NCBI RefSeq assembly: GCF_000012085.2
Contig: NZ_CP019364.1
Coordinates: 1 to 34,098, forward strand
Reading direction: 5' to 3'
Length of the DNA: 34,098 bases
From: Borrelia turicatae 91E135
GTDB lineage: Bacteria > Spirochaetota > Spirochaetia > Borreliales > Borreliaceae
Both the position numbers and the translations under genes were made by a program. Positions 9,308 through 17,981 of this stretch are shown piece after piece (within the stretch, counting starts at the first letter, position 1; every line of letters starts with the position of its first letter). The notes beneath the pieces were generated by a model, which worked only from the letters and a program-made list of their open reading frames with translations, was not told the DNA's origin and searched no databases.

Positions 9308-10132
9308 TTAAGACACCAACTCCAAAATCGCAGCAACCAACATTCCAAGTTTTTCTATTTGTCCTACTAAAGACTTAAATCGTTGATTCATAAAATAATT
9401 AAACTCCTCTAAAATAAACTCTGTTCCTTTAAAAGGCCTATTAAGAAAATCAATAATTTCATCTACTCCAGCATTCCACGTCTTTTTCAGAGACAAAATC
9501 CATTCAAGATTTGATTTAATATAATCTAAATCTCTAATAGACATAGTCAGCAATATATCTCTTTTAAGATTCATATTTTCAATTAAATATTCAAGCTTTA
9601 ATTGATATTTACAAGATACCACACTAAAAATGCAGTTTAAGAGATCAACAACCCCACTAAGGTTGATTTTAGCAAAACATGCCCTTAATTCTTCAAACTT
9701 ATGCTCATCATAATCAAGTGATGCATAAAATCTTCTTCTATACATTCTGGTGCATTCTGGATTAGAACACACTAAAACAAATTCCTTTTCTCTACAGATA
9801 GTATAACTAAAAGGTAAACCATAAAAATCATGAGGTTCACTCATGATTTTTAATTCAGAATATTTTATCTTGTCAACTTCTTTAGAAATCAAATCAATTA
9901 TTTCTAATCGCAAATTAAAGATTGTTTCATCTGAAGAAGCTTTTTTCTTCACTTTTACCTTAACAGTATTTTTAACAAGATTACTACTTTTAGTTTTTTT
10001 AACCCCAATGCTCTTTGAAACATACTTCCCACATCCATTATCTATGTCAGACTTACCTTTACAATGTTCCTTAACATCACAAGCTATAAGTACAAACCCT
10101 AAAATTGACAAGACAAACAAATATTCCTTCAT
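9308..10132 (-). CDS. Putative surface lipoprotein, unknown function
   Basis: From ATG 10132 the protein is 274 residues, starting MKEYLFVLSILGFVLIAC, a clear lipoprotein signal with lipobox LIAC. AAGGGGA sits 6 nt before this ATG, whereas the upstream in-frame start at 10189 would place the promoter inside the gene. The mature part opens with a Lys/Ser/Thr-rich linker with several Cys, then a largely helical domain with four more Cys around ICREKEFVLVCSNPECTRMY and later FSVVSC, suggesting disulfides. I do not recognise the family. It is an isolated gene between adeC and the purine permease, with its own promoter at 10163-10189. Confidence 0.75.
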   Translation of the reverse strand: MKEYLFVLSILGFVLIACDVKEHCKGKSDIDNGCGKYVSKSIGVKKTKSSNLVKNTVKVKVKKKASSDETIFNLRLEIIDLISKEVDKIKYSELKIMSEPHDFYGLPFSYTICREKEFVLVCSNPECTRMYRRRFYASLDYDEHKFEELRACFAKINLSGVVDLLNCIFSVVSCKYQLKLEYLIENMNLKRDILLTMSIRDLDYIKSNLEWILSLKKTWNAGVDEIIDFLNRPFKGTEFILEEFNYFMNQRFKSLVGQIEKLGMLVAAILELVS

Positions 10133-10162
10133 AAAAATTCCCCTTGTCATTAAAGTGATGAT

Positions 10163-10189
10163 ATTATACCAAATACAAATTAATATCAA
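10163..10189 (-). promoter_or_regulatory. Promoter of the 9308-10132 lipoprotein
   Basis: On the minus strand TTGATA (10189-10184) and a perfect TATAAT (10168-10163) are separated by 15 bp, about 30 bp before the chosen ATG. The spacer is 2 bp shorter than optimal. Confidence 0.55.
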
Positions 10190-10806
10190 CTATTAAATTA
10201 TATAATTTATTAAATTGGATTTAAATGCAGAATAAAAACCTTAAAAATTGTTCTAATAAAAAAGATCTAACCAACAAATTCAAGGATATAAACTAAAAAC
10301 AAAAACTTACAATCGGCTTCAAACAGTGATATAAACTTAATAATATGCAAATCAAAAATTACAAAATATATTTACTTATATACAAATCAAAAAGGCAACA
10401 AGTATTCGGTCTATTGAAAATAATTTAATTTTATTCTAGTAATTTTTTATGCTCCTATCCAGAAGAAATTAAAGTTAAAACGTTAATATGAAAAAATGTA
10501 TCTATCAATGATAATAATCAAATCGATGAGATTATAAACCAGTAAACCCAAGAGAAAATCAATAAAACTATAAACCATTGATATATCTATAAAATTATTA
10601 AATTCAATTCCATAAATCATGAGCTAGAAATAAAAGATAACAGATAACAACACTAAGAAATATTTGATCTCAAATATAACTAAGTTCTTTGACAAATAGG
10701 AACACAATAATTTATAAATACAGTCAAATAAAAAACTCGATAAAGTAGCTAATATATATTCAATGATAGTCAATACAAATAGAAAACTATCTGAATAATA
10801 AATAGA
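10190..10806. other. AT-rich region without a gene
   Basis: About 600 bp with stops in every frame, no RBS-linked start and no strong repeat. Nothing further can be supported; it may be decayed coding sequence. Confidence 0.5.
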
Positions 10807-10836
10807 TTACTCTATTGAGTTATAACAATAGAGTAA
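10807..10836 (-). terminator. Terminator of the purine permease gene
   Basis: TTACTCTATTG and CAATAGAGTAA form a perfect 11-bp stem with an 8-nt loop immediately after the permease stop. In the minus-strand transcript the stem is followed by a moderately U-rich run. Confidence 0.65.
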
Positions 10837-10841
10837 ACAAT

Positions 10842-12197
10842 TTAATGAGAAAATACTAATTTTAAAATAAAAATACAAAATAATAAAAGTATAGTAGGAG
10901 CAATTTTTATACTTTCTTTAGTAAACAAACTATGCAATACATTTATAATCACATAAAAAATTATCCCAATTCCTATCCCTGAGGCTATACTATAAGTCAA
11001 AGGAATCAAAAACAATATCAAAAAACTGGGAATAGCTTCTCTCATATTTGAAAAATCTATATTCTTTATTTCTTTACACATAAAAAATCCCACATATATT
11101 AAAGCAGCTGAAGTTGCACTAGCAGGAACAGCAATAAACAAAGGTGCAAAAAATACTGCCAATAAAAATAAAATACCTGTCACAACTGATGTAAATCCTG
11201 TTCTTCCACCCTCAGCTATACCTGTAGAACTCTCGACATAAGTAGTTACAGGGGAGACACCCATAATTGCTCCAAAAGTGGTAGAAATAGCATCAACTAG
11301 TAATATTTTACTAGCATTACGTATCTTACCCGTATTATCAGTCAAATCTCCCTTTGAAGCAACACCTACCAAGGTTCCAACAGTGTCAAATAGATCATTA
11401 AATAACAAAATAAATACTATAAAAACAAAATTCCAAAAATTTTCACCTAGAATATAAGAAAAGTTTAATTTATTAAATATAGGCGAAATTGATTCATATC
11501 TTAAAACACCATCCGGCAATCTAATTCCTATACTCAAAGCAGCTTCTCTATCAAAAAGCGCATAACCCCATGCCATTAAAGTAGTTATACAAATTGATAA
11601 TAATATACTGCCCCTAATCATTTTAAGTTCAAAAATAAATATGGCAATAATACCTAACAAGGTAAGGAAAACCTTTAAATTTATAATATTCCCAAGACCA
11701 ATTAATGTGGCTTCGTTCCTAACAATTATCTCACTATTTACAAAACCAATAAAAGCAATAAATAATCCTATCCCAACAGTAATAGCACATCTTAAATTCA
11801 CCGGCATAGCATTTACAATGCTCTCACGTGCCCTAGATAAAGATAAAATAATAAAAATAATACCTTCAACAAAAACTGCTCCCAAAGCTACTTCCCAAGG
11901 TATATTCATACCTTTAACAACAGAAAATGCAAAAAATGCATTAATTCCCATTCCAGAAGCCAATGCCAAAGGAGTATTAGTAAAAACCCCCATAAAAATA
12001 GTAGCAAAACCAGCTGTTAAACATGTAGCTGTTACCAATGCTCCCAAAGGCATACCTGTACTAGAGAGTATATAAGGATTAACAACTATTATATACGCCA
12101 TGCTTAAAAATGTTGTAAGCCCAGCTATAATCTCTGTCTTATAATCAAGACTATTATTTTTAATCTGCGACATTAATGTCTCTCTACCTTTACTCAA
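10842..12197 (-). CDS. pbuG: Purine permease (AzgA/PbuG, NCS2-type)
   Basis: A polytopic inner-membrane transporter for purine bases (hypoxanthine, guanine or adenine). There are about 12 hydrophobic segments, with family signatures YIIVVNPYILS near the N-terminus, LASGMGINAFFAF, LFNDLFDTVGTLVG and GVSPVTTYVESSTGIAEGGRTG. The preferred start is TTG at 12197: GGAGG lies 8 nt before it, inside the longer ORF that begins at ATG 12227. This gives 451 residues. Lyme Borrelia cp26 carries two such genes (BBB22, BBB23); only one is here. With adeC and guaAB close by, imported hypoxanthine or guanine would feed GMP synthesis. Confidence 0.9.
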   Translation of the reverse strand: MSKGRETLMSQIKNNSLDYKTEIIAGLTTFLSMAYIIVVNPYILSSTGMPLGALVTATCLTAGFATIFMGVFTNTPLALASGMGINAFFAFSVVKGMNIPWEVALGAVFVEGIIFIILSLSRARESIVNAMPVNLRCAITVGIGLFIAFIGFVNSEIIVRNEATLIGLGNIINLKVFLTLLGIIAIFIFELKMIRGSILLSICITTLMAWGYALFDREAALSIGIRLPDGVLRYESISPIFNKLNFSYILGENFWNFVFIVFILLFNDLFDTVGTLVGVASKGDLTDNTGKIRNASKILLVDAISTTFGAIMGVSPVTTYVESSTGIAEGGRTGFTSVVTGILFLLAVFFAPLFIAVPASATSAALIYVGFFMCKEIKNIDFSNMREAIPSFLILFLIPLTYSIASGIGIGIIFYVIINVLHSLFTKESIKIAPTILLLFCIFILKLVFSH

Positions 12198-12389
12198 AAA
12201 TAATTCCTCCTTCCAGACAATTTTCATTGTATAAAAAAACCAAAATTAATACTAATATCACCAATAATTAGCACTAATATCATAAAAAACAAACGAAAAT
12301 GACATCAAAAAAACATGCACAGATTTAAAATCTACACTAACTAAATGAAATTACATTCCTTTAGAACTTGTATCCTCGTATCATATATA

Positions 12390-12839
12390 TCAGCTAACCT
12401 TATTATTTTGAAGTAAAATATCTTCACTATCGGACCAATGTGAAAAAACAATGGTTTTAAGAACTTTACCAGAACTGTTTACAATAAAAAATTTTCCAGT
12501 CTTAATAAGCTCTAGATACACTTTTAAAGAAATATCCTTACCAACACTAAAGAAAGTCTGAATATATTTATCACCAATTCTTTTATAACGCCTAAGCAGA
12601 AACGAAGCCACTATATCATTACCACATTGCAAAAACAGTGGTTCCTTATATCTTAAATTAAATTTGCCAGAAATAGTAAAATAATGCCTTAAAGAAACCT
12701 TATTCTTATCAAAAATCAATCTAATATATTTCGAATTGCTACTTAACCCATGAATGTTCTCAAACCCAATAGTTGCACAAGAAAACATCAAGAAAATAAA
12801 ACAGTAAAAAACAATATACCTATTAGAAAATTTTGTCAT
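12390..12839 (-). CDS. Small putative lipoprotein
   Basis: From ATG 12839 the product is 149 residues with a typical signal (MTKFSNRYIVFYCFIFLMFSC) and lipobox MFSC. The frame is also open to ATG 12902, which would overlap the end of the upstream gene by 26 bp and could allow translational coupling. Neither start has a strong RBS. The mature part is beta-rich and basic, without a motif I recognise. It lies directly downstream of the frameshifted lipoprotein 12877-13382. By order it would match the unknown genes of the cp26 BBB24-BBB25 region, an inference from position only. Confidence 0.65.
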   Translation of the reverse strand: MTKFSNRYIVFYCFIFLMFSCATIGFENIHGLSSNSKYIRLIFDKNKVSLRHYFTISGKFNLRYKEPLFLQCGNDIVASFLLRRYKRIGDKYIQTFFSVGKDISLKVYLELIKTGKFFIVNSSGKVLKTIVFSHWSDSEDILLQNNKVS

Positions 12840-12876
12840 CAAAATACTATAAATTTTTACACAAGAACATAATTTA

Positions 12877-13382
12877 CTACAAAATATTATTTTCAAGAGC
12901 ATATCTTAGAGTATCTCGGGTACTCTCAAAGTCAACATCAATAAATTTAGCATCATATTCAAAAGTCCCTCTAGTCCACACTTGATAAGAATTATCATCT
13001 AAAACAAAAGATAAGCTTTTGTAAGGCTTAAGAGCCCTTAAGATAAGATCAGCATTATCTCTATCAATATCAACATACAAAAATCTGAAATTCCCAATGC
13101 CAACCACCTTAGAAATATTAACATCACCAATATAGTTATCATCTTGAATTAATTTTAAATAACCACTATCAAAATTTAACTTCGAATCCAAAACAACATT
13201 CAAAAACACAGAAAAATCATTAGTCAATTTATCCCTCTTTATATAGATTTGACTATTTGGATAAAAATAAAGGAAGTAATTAGCTCTCTCAATTTTGTCA
13301 AATTCTTCATCTAAAAAGTCATGTACATTTAAAGTTTTACATGAAAAAAAAACAAAACAAATAAGAAAAAACTATATCTCAT
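12877..13382 (-). pseudogene. Lipoprotein gene split by a frameshift in a poly-T run
   Basis: The frame 12877-13227 has only a TTG start and no signal peptide, but it extends upstream without a stop to 13343. There it meets a run of nine T (13352-13344, minus strand). In the frame one base off, an ATG at 13382 reads MRYSFFLFVL into that run. With ten T (or seven) the two parts join as MRYSFFLFVLFFFSCKTLN, a lipoprotein signal with Cys15, followed by an acidic domain of about 155 residues. As written the gene is off. It could be phase-variable, a real pseudogene or a homopolymer sequencing error. A TATAAT lies only about 10 bp before the ATG, so the message may be nearly leaderless. Confidence 0.65.
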
Positions 13383-13428
13383 AATTAAATTATATTATAC
13401 AATATTAGAAGGAGAATGTTTATATTGA

Positions 13429-14121
13429 ATGAAATCCAATAATTTTAGCTCATATATTAAAGCCCCTTATATTTATTCTGATTATATAATCTCAAAATAC
13501 GCTGTATTACTAATACCAGTACCAATCATAAAGATTGCCATAGGAGAAGGACTTAAAGTATTTGAAATTTCATTTGAAGACAAATACAAAAATTTTGCCG
13601 GATACATTAAACCAAACAAAAAAACTATATATATAAACGAAACAATGAATCTACAAAACAAAAGATTTGCAATAGCACAACAACTTGGCCATTATCTAAT
13701 GCATAAATATCAAGTTTTTAATCCATCAAAGAGAACAGATACGATTAATACTCAAGATAACCAAATGACAATAGAAGCCAACATATTTGCAGCAAACTTA
13801 TTAATCCCAACTACCACTTTAAGACTAAAAGTATTTCAATATAAATCGATAAAATATCCGCAAAAAGTAATGGCAAAAGAATTTCAAGTATCTGAAAATA
13901 TAATACACTTTAAGTTAAGCATGCTGAACGAGATTCACAGACTTGAGAAAGAAAACAAGATACAAAAAAAACTAAAAGTTAAGCAAATAGATAGAGCAAG
14001 GGCTAAAGAGCTTTTACTGCAAAATGTAGATAAGCTAAAAGAATCAATAGCTATAGATTTAGAAAAAAAAGAAAATACAAGAAAAGAAAGCATAAAAAAA
14101 ATCTTCGAAGAACTAGAATAA
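13429..14121 (+). CDS. ImmA/IrrE-like protein with degenerate zinc motif
   Basis: A 230-residue protein whose middle matches the ImmA/IrrE (DUF955) peptidase fold, in which FAxxHELGHxLLH precedes an ExNxFAxxLLMP motif. Here the first reads FAIAQQLGHYLMH (residues 80-92), so the first zinc His and the catalytic Glu are both Gln (84-85), while His88 and the second motif EANIFAANLLIP (116-127, with Glu116) remain. I infer it is not an active protease. The C-terminal 70 residues form a Lys/Glu-rich coiled coil. AAGGAG lies about 14 nt before the ATG. It is divergent from the frameshifted lipoprotein. Phage-repressor cleavage is the usual role of the family; the role here is unknown. Confidence 0.7.
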   Translation: MKSNNFSSYIKAPYIYSDYIISKYAVLLIPVPIIKIAIGEGLKVFEISFEDKYKNFAGYIKPNKKTIYINETMNLQNKRFAIAQQLGHYLMHKYQVFNPSKRTDTINTQDNQMTIEANIFAANLLIPTTTLRLKVFQYKSIKYPQKVMAKEFQVSENIIHFKLSMLNEIHRLEKENKIQKKLKVKQIDRARAKELLLQNVDKLKESIAIDLEKKENTRKESIKKIFEELE

Positions 14122-14126
14122 ATAAC

Positions 14127-14690
14127 TTATTGCTTGGAAAAGCTTTTAAGTATGTTTTCCAGCTTTCGTTTAGCAAAAATTAAAGCATTCTTATCTTGAA
14201 TAATCATATCTAAAAAATCTTTTTTAAGCACAATCCAAGATCTATTATCCACATCTATTTTATAATAAGGAAAATTTATTCTTAAAGGAAATTTTTCTTT
14301 AATATTATGATCATCTAAATACCTCAAAACCTCGGATTTAAAAGATAAACCTTGAACCACACTATACGCTAAGATAACTTTATATAATCTTTTATTATAC
14401 AAATAAAGACTCTTAATATATGCAATATTATTATTATAACTAGACTCAGAAATATAAACTGAACCCTTTTGTTCACCTTTCCAAATATCAAAACTACAAT
14501 TAGAATCATTAAAATTTGTATACTTACTTAGATCAGATTTTGAAATTCTAAGTTCAGGATATATCATCAAAGCTTTTAAAGCTAATAAATCTAAATTATA
14601 TCCCTCTCCAGATTCATCCAGTAAAATTGTGGAACAACTTAACAAAAATATAAAAATAAAAAATACACAAGAATTTAAAAATATACGCAT
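14127..14690 (-). CDS. Putative lipoprotein (cp26 BBB27 position)
   Basis: From ATG 14690 the product is 187 residues with the signal MRIFLNSCVFFIFIFLLSC and lipobox LLSC. The longer ORF to 14771 adds a hydrophobic stretch ahead of a complete signal peptide, so the inner start is preferred. The mature protein is mixed alpha/beta, ends in a basic helix and has no recognised motif. It ends 5 bp from the convergent ImmA/IrrE-like gene and is divergent from the ankyrin gene. By gene order it would correspond to BBB27 of cp26, which I recall as a lipoprotein. Confidence 0.7.
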   Translation of the reverse strand: MRIFLNSCVFFIFIFLLSCSTILLDESGEGYNLDLLALKALMIYPELRISKSDLSKYTNFNDSNCSFDIWKGEQKGSVYISESSYNNNIAYIKSLYLYNKRLYKVILAYSVVQGLSFKSEVLRYLDDHNIKEKFPLRINFPYYKIDVDNRSWIVLKKDFLDMIIQDKNALIFAKRKLENILKSFSKQ

Positions 14691-14786
14691 ACAATCAATC
14701 TGATTATACTTTTTCGCAAAAACAAAGTAAATAAAATAGATCTGTTTTGATATAATAATATAAAAAATCAACCTAAAGGAACTTAA

Positions 14787-16034
14787 ATGAGTTACTATGC
14801 ATTAAGCAAAATATTTATGTATCTTGGATATATTATTATAGGAATTACATCCTTTACCATCTTTAACAAAAATTTAAGAGTAAAGATCAAGAGTAAGATA
14901 AAAAAGTTTAATTCTCTATATTACTTAACGCTATTTATCCTTTTTATAACCGCTTCTAACTTGTCTCATCATTTCTCAGAAAAACAATTACTAGAAAATT
15001 TCCAAATATTCAAAGAAGACTTCCTTGAAGTACACAAAATCAATGCAACATTTTTACAAAAATATCTCTCAAAATTACAAGAACCAATAAAAATGGAATT
15101 AATGTCAAAACTAACACCAATAAACACCATATTTAATGCCAGTTTTGAAAAATATTCAAAAAATATAAACAAACCAGCAGATGATATCGTAAAAAATTAT
15201 AATGCCTATATTAAAGCAATGAACACAGAAATCAAAGACAAGATTGCAAAATTAGAGGAAGAAACTCTGCCAATGTATAACAAATACAAACTGCCTAGTT
15301 TAAATAATAAAATATCAGACATAGGTGTTGATAAAGATGGAAACATCATTCCCGTACTTAAAGACTCAAAAGGTCAAATAACGGATTTATTATTTTACGA
15401 TCAAAACTACAATTTAATTCCATTTAAAGAATATCAAAAACATGGGGTTAAATTTGAGATCATTAAAGATGATAACAATTACTTCAAAGAACTACTAAAT
15501 GTCTACTATCTTGATTCAAATAATACTCAAGTTACTATTGATTATTATAAAAATAATATTGATACCATTCCCTACTATATAGATTTAAAAGAGAATAAAG
15601 ATAATTTTCTGAAGAGTATTAAACTTAAAAACGAATACAAAACATACATCGAAGAAAAACGTAAGCTCAAAGTATTAGTAAGCAATGATAATTTAGACGA
15701 ATTTAAAGTCTTTTTAGAACAAAATCCAAACACTTTTTCATTAAACACAATATTCTCCGATGGAAATCCTGTATTCATTCACGCAGTAAAATCAAAATCC
15801 AAGAATATAATAAATTATGCAATGTCAAAAAATTGCAACATCAACCTAACAGATCAGGAAGCCAAAAACGCCCTTCACAATGCTATAATTAGCGGATACG
15901 ACATAAACTTCATTAGATCTCTTATAAAAAAAGGAGCAAATCCACATATAAGAGACTTAAATAAAAAGTTACCATCCGATTATGCTTCCAAGAACGGAGA
16001 AATCTATAAATATTTAAACACTATTACAAAATAA
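14787..16034 (+). CDS. Membrane-anchored ankyrin-repeat protein
   Basis: 415 residues. Two N-terminal hydrophobic segments (about 5-25 and 43-60) anchor it in the inner membrane. They are followed by a helical/coiled region (about 65-170) and a middle domain with a DKDGNIIPVLKDSKG stretch. The C-terminus (about 300-410) has ankyrin-like repeats: a VFIHAVKSKSKNIINYAMSK unit, then ALHNAIISGYDINFIRSLIKKGANP and a final SDYASKNGEIYKYL. AAAGGAAC lies before the ATG. Ankyrin repeats bind proteins; the partner is unknown. It precedes the PTS genes in the same direction but is separated from them by a 53-bp palindrome. By order it matches BBB28 of cp26. Confidence 0.75.
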   Translation: MSYYALSKIFMYLGYIIIGITSFTIFNKNLRVKIKSKIKKFNSLYYLTLFILFITASNLSHHFSEKQLLENFQIFKEDFLEVHKINATFLQKYLSKLQEPIKMELMSKLTPINTIFNASFEKYSKNINKPADDIVKNYNAYIKAMNTEIKDKIAKLEEETLPMYNKYKLPSLNNKISDIGVDKDGNIIPVLKDSKGQITDLLFYDQNYNLIPFKEYQKHGVKFEIIKDDNNYFKELLNVYYLDSNNTQVTIDYYKNNIDTIPYYIDLKENKDNFLKSIKLKNEYKTYIEEKRKLKVLVSNDNLDEFKVFLEQNPNTFSLNTIFSDGNPVFIHAVKSKSKNIINYAMSKNCNINLTDQEAKNALHNAIISGYDINFIRSLIKKGANPHIRDLNKKLPSDYASKNGEIYKYLNTITK

Positions 16035-16090
16035 ATAACATTTGTAACTTTTCAAATATAATCAAGATAATTAATTATTGATTATTATTA

Positions 16091-16143
16091 CTTTAAATAT
16101 AGTATATATTAATTAAATTAATTAATATATACTATATTTAAAG
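16091..16143. promoter_or_regulatory. 53-bp perfect palindrome upstream of the first PTS gene
   Basis: Arms of 26 bp flank a single central base at 16117. The outer arm begins CTTTAAATATAGTATATATT and is mirrored exactly at the other side. It contains only one G/C pair per arm besides the outermost base. It lies 29 bp before the PTS gene start and covers the probable -10 region, so an operator or cruciform is likely. It also follows the ankyrin gene by 56 bp and could act as a terminator. Confidence 0.75.
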
Positions 16144-16172
16144 ATTGAAAGTGAACACGAGGAGAATTTATT

Positions 16173-17825
16173 ATGATTACCACTTCAAACAAATTTGCTA
16201 TTTTGCAAAAAATCGGTAAAGCCTTCATGTTACCAATAGCCCTTCTACCAGCAGCCGGACTTTTGCTAGGAATTGGTGGTGCATTTACCAATGAAACAAT
16301 GATTCAAGCTTATAGCCTTGAAAATACTTTGGGACAAGGAACCCTTTTAAACATCATTCTATCAGTCATGAGAGACACTGGTGGTGTGGTATTTGAAAAT
16401 TTACCGCTAATATTCTCATTAGGCATTGCCATTGGTCTTGCAAATGTAGAAAAAGGTTCCGCGGGACTTGCTGGAGGAATTGGATTTTTAATTATGCACA
16501 AAGCTATAAACAGTACCCTTACAATACAAGGAATAACTACCGAAACAGTTAATTCTGCTTATTTAATGACAACAGGACTCAATGAAGCACAAGCTGTTGC
16601 AAAATCATTTGAATATACAAATGTACTTGGCATGCACACTCTTCAGATAGGAGTACTTGGGGGCATGATCTCAGGGTTCATTGCTGCATATCTTCACAAC
16701 AAGTACTACGACATTAAACTACCTCAATTTTTAGCATTCTTTGGGGGAACAAGATTTGTCCCAATAGTTACAACCGGAACAATGTTAATTATTGGTATAA
16801 TGCTTGTATTTATTTGGCCTCCCATACAAAGCGTAATTGCCATGACAGGTAAAATTGTAGAACAATCTGGTTACTTTGGTTCATTTCTGTTTGGCATCAT
16901 TGAAAGAACACTAGTTCCAACAGGCCTTCACCACATATTTTATATGCCATTCTGGCAAACACCTTTAGGAGGAACAATGGAAATTAATGGAGAATTAGTC
17001 TCAGGTGCACAAAAAATATTTTTCGCACAACTTGCAGATCCAAACTTCTCAGGACACTTTGAAGTTACAAAAGGAACAAGGTTTTGGGTTGGAAAATGGC
17101 CAGGACACGCATTTGGACTTCCTGGAGCAGCACTTGCAATGTGGTGGGTAGCAAAACCTGAACGCAAAAAAGAAATGGCAGCATTCTTAGGTTCTGTAGC
17201 ATTCACATCATTCTTAACAGGAATAACAGAACCCATTGAATTTACATTCCTTTTTGCAGCCCCTATTCTATTCTTTGGATTTAACGTCTTTATGTACGGC
17301 ATGGGGTTTGTATTGATGCATCTTTTAAACGTTGGAGTAGGAGTAACATTTGCAGACGGATTTATTGATTACCTCCTTTATGGAATACTTCAAGGAAATG
17401 AAAGAACAAGTTGGATAAACATACTCTACGTCGGAATACCTTATTTCTTTATATACTTCTTCGTCTTTAAATGGACTATAGTCAGATTTGACTTTAAAAC
17501 TCCAGGCAGAGAAGACGACGGAGTAACTGCTACAAGGGCAAGTTCAAAAGAAATACTTGATAATTTAAGAGAAGTTACAACTAAAACCATCAAAGGCCTT
17601 GGGGGAATTGCTAATATTAAATATAACAGTGCCTGCATTACAAAACTCAGAATTGAAGTATATGACATCAATCTTGTTAAAGATAATGCTTATTTTAAAT
17701 CAATTGGTGCTAAAGGAATTATAAGACAAGATAAAGGATTACAAATTATATTTGGTGTTGTATCAGATAATGTCAACACAGAAATAGAAAAAATTATGAA
17801 AGAACTACAAACATCTCAACAATGA
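16173..17825 (+). CDS. malX: PTS glucose/maltose-type IICB permease, first copy
   Basis: A phosphotransferase-system permease that imports and phosphorylates a sugar of the glucose/maltose/N-acetylglucosamine group. It has 550 residues. The IIC domain (about 10-440) has eight or more membrane segments, with the LPAAGLLLGIGG, GLHHIFYMPFWQ and GITEPIEF motifs (GITEP at 350-354). A linker FKTPGRED leads to IIB (about 460-545) with the phospho-cysteine Cys488 in SACITKLR; the usual D before A-C is S here. There is no IIA domain, so a separate IIA is needed. GAGGAG lies before the ATG. It is closest by order to BBB29 of cp26. The sugar specificity cannot be read from the sequence. Confidence 0.88.
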   Translation: MITTSNKFAILQKIGKAFMLPIALLPAAGLLLGIGGAFTNETMIQAYSLENTLGQGTLLNIILSVMRDTGGVVFENLPLIFSLGIAIGLANVEKGSAGLAGGIGFLIMHKAINSTLTIQGITTETVNSAYLMTTGLNEAQAVAKSFEYTNVLGMHTLQIGVLGGMISGFIAAYLHNKYYDIKLPQFLAFFGGTRFVPIVTTGTMLIIGIMLVFIWPPIQSVIAMTGKIVEQSGYFGSFLFGIIERTLVPTGLHHIFYMPFWQTPLGGTMEINGELVSGAQKIFFAQLADPNFSGHFEVTKGTRFWVGKWPGHAFGLPGAALAMWWVAKPERKKEMAAFLGSVAFTSFLTGITEPIEFTFLFAAPILFFGFNVFMYGMGFVLMHLLNVGVGVTFADGFIDYLLYGILQGNERTSWINILYVGIPYFFIYFFVFKWTIVRFDFKTPGREDDGVTATRASSKEILDNLREVTTKTIKGLGGIANIKYNSACITKLRIEVYDINLVKDNAYFKSIGAKGIIRQDKGLQIIFGVVSDNVNTEIEKIMKELQTSQQ

Positions 17826-17835
17826 CAACTTAAAA

Positions 17836-17856
17836 GGAATGAGTGGTACTCATTCC
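17836..17856 (+). terminator. Hairpin between the two PTS genes
   Basis: GGAATGAGT and ACTCATTCC form a perfect 9-bp stem with a 3-nt loop, 11 bp after the first PTS stop. The following run is not U-rich (TTGACAATAATTTT), so termination may be partial. Confidence 0.6.
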
Positions 17857-17920
17857 TTGACAATAATTTTGTCCTTAATTTTATTTACAAGATCGACAAA
17901 TATTGCTAATATTAATCATA

Positions 17921-17949
17921 TAATATAATTAAAAATGTTAATTATATTA
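17921..17949. promoter_or_regulatory. AT-rich inverted repeat upstream of the second PTS gene
   Basis: TAATATAATTAA and TTAATTATATTA are perfect inverted copies around 5 bp, overlapping the TATAAT -10 candidate at 17919-17924 and ending 32 bp before the gene. Position and composition parallel the palindrome before the first PTS gene, suggesting a shared kind of operator. Confidence 0.5.
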
Positions 17950-17981
17950 AATTTTAACAACAATTTAAGGGAGGGGATGTT

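Noticed and set aside
16091-16143. Internal telomere or telomere fusion, because a palindrome contains TAGTATA
   Set aside because: In Borrelia telomeres the TAGTATA-type box reads outward from the hairpin axis; here it reads inward, and the site lies between two intact genes at a promoter position. Kept only as a low-probability alternative.
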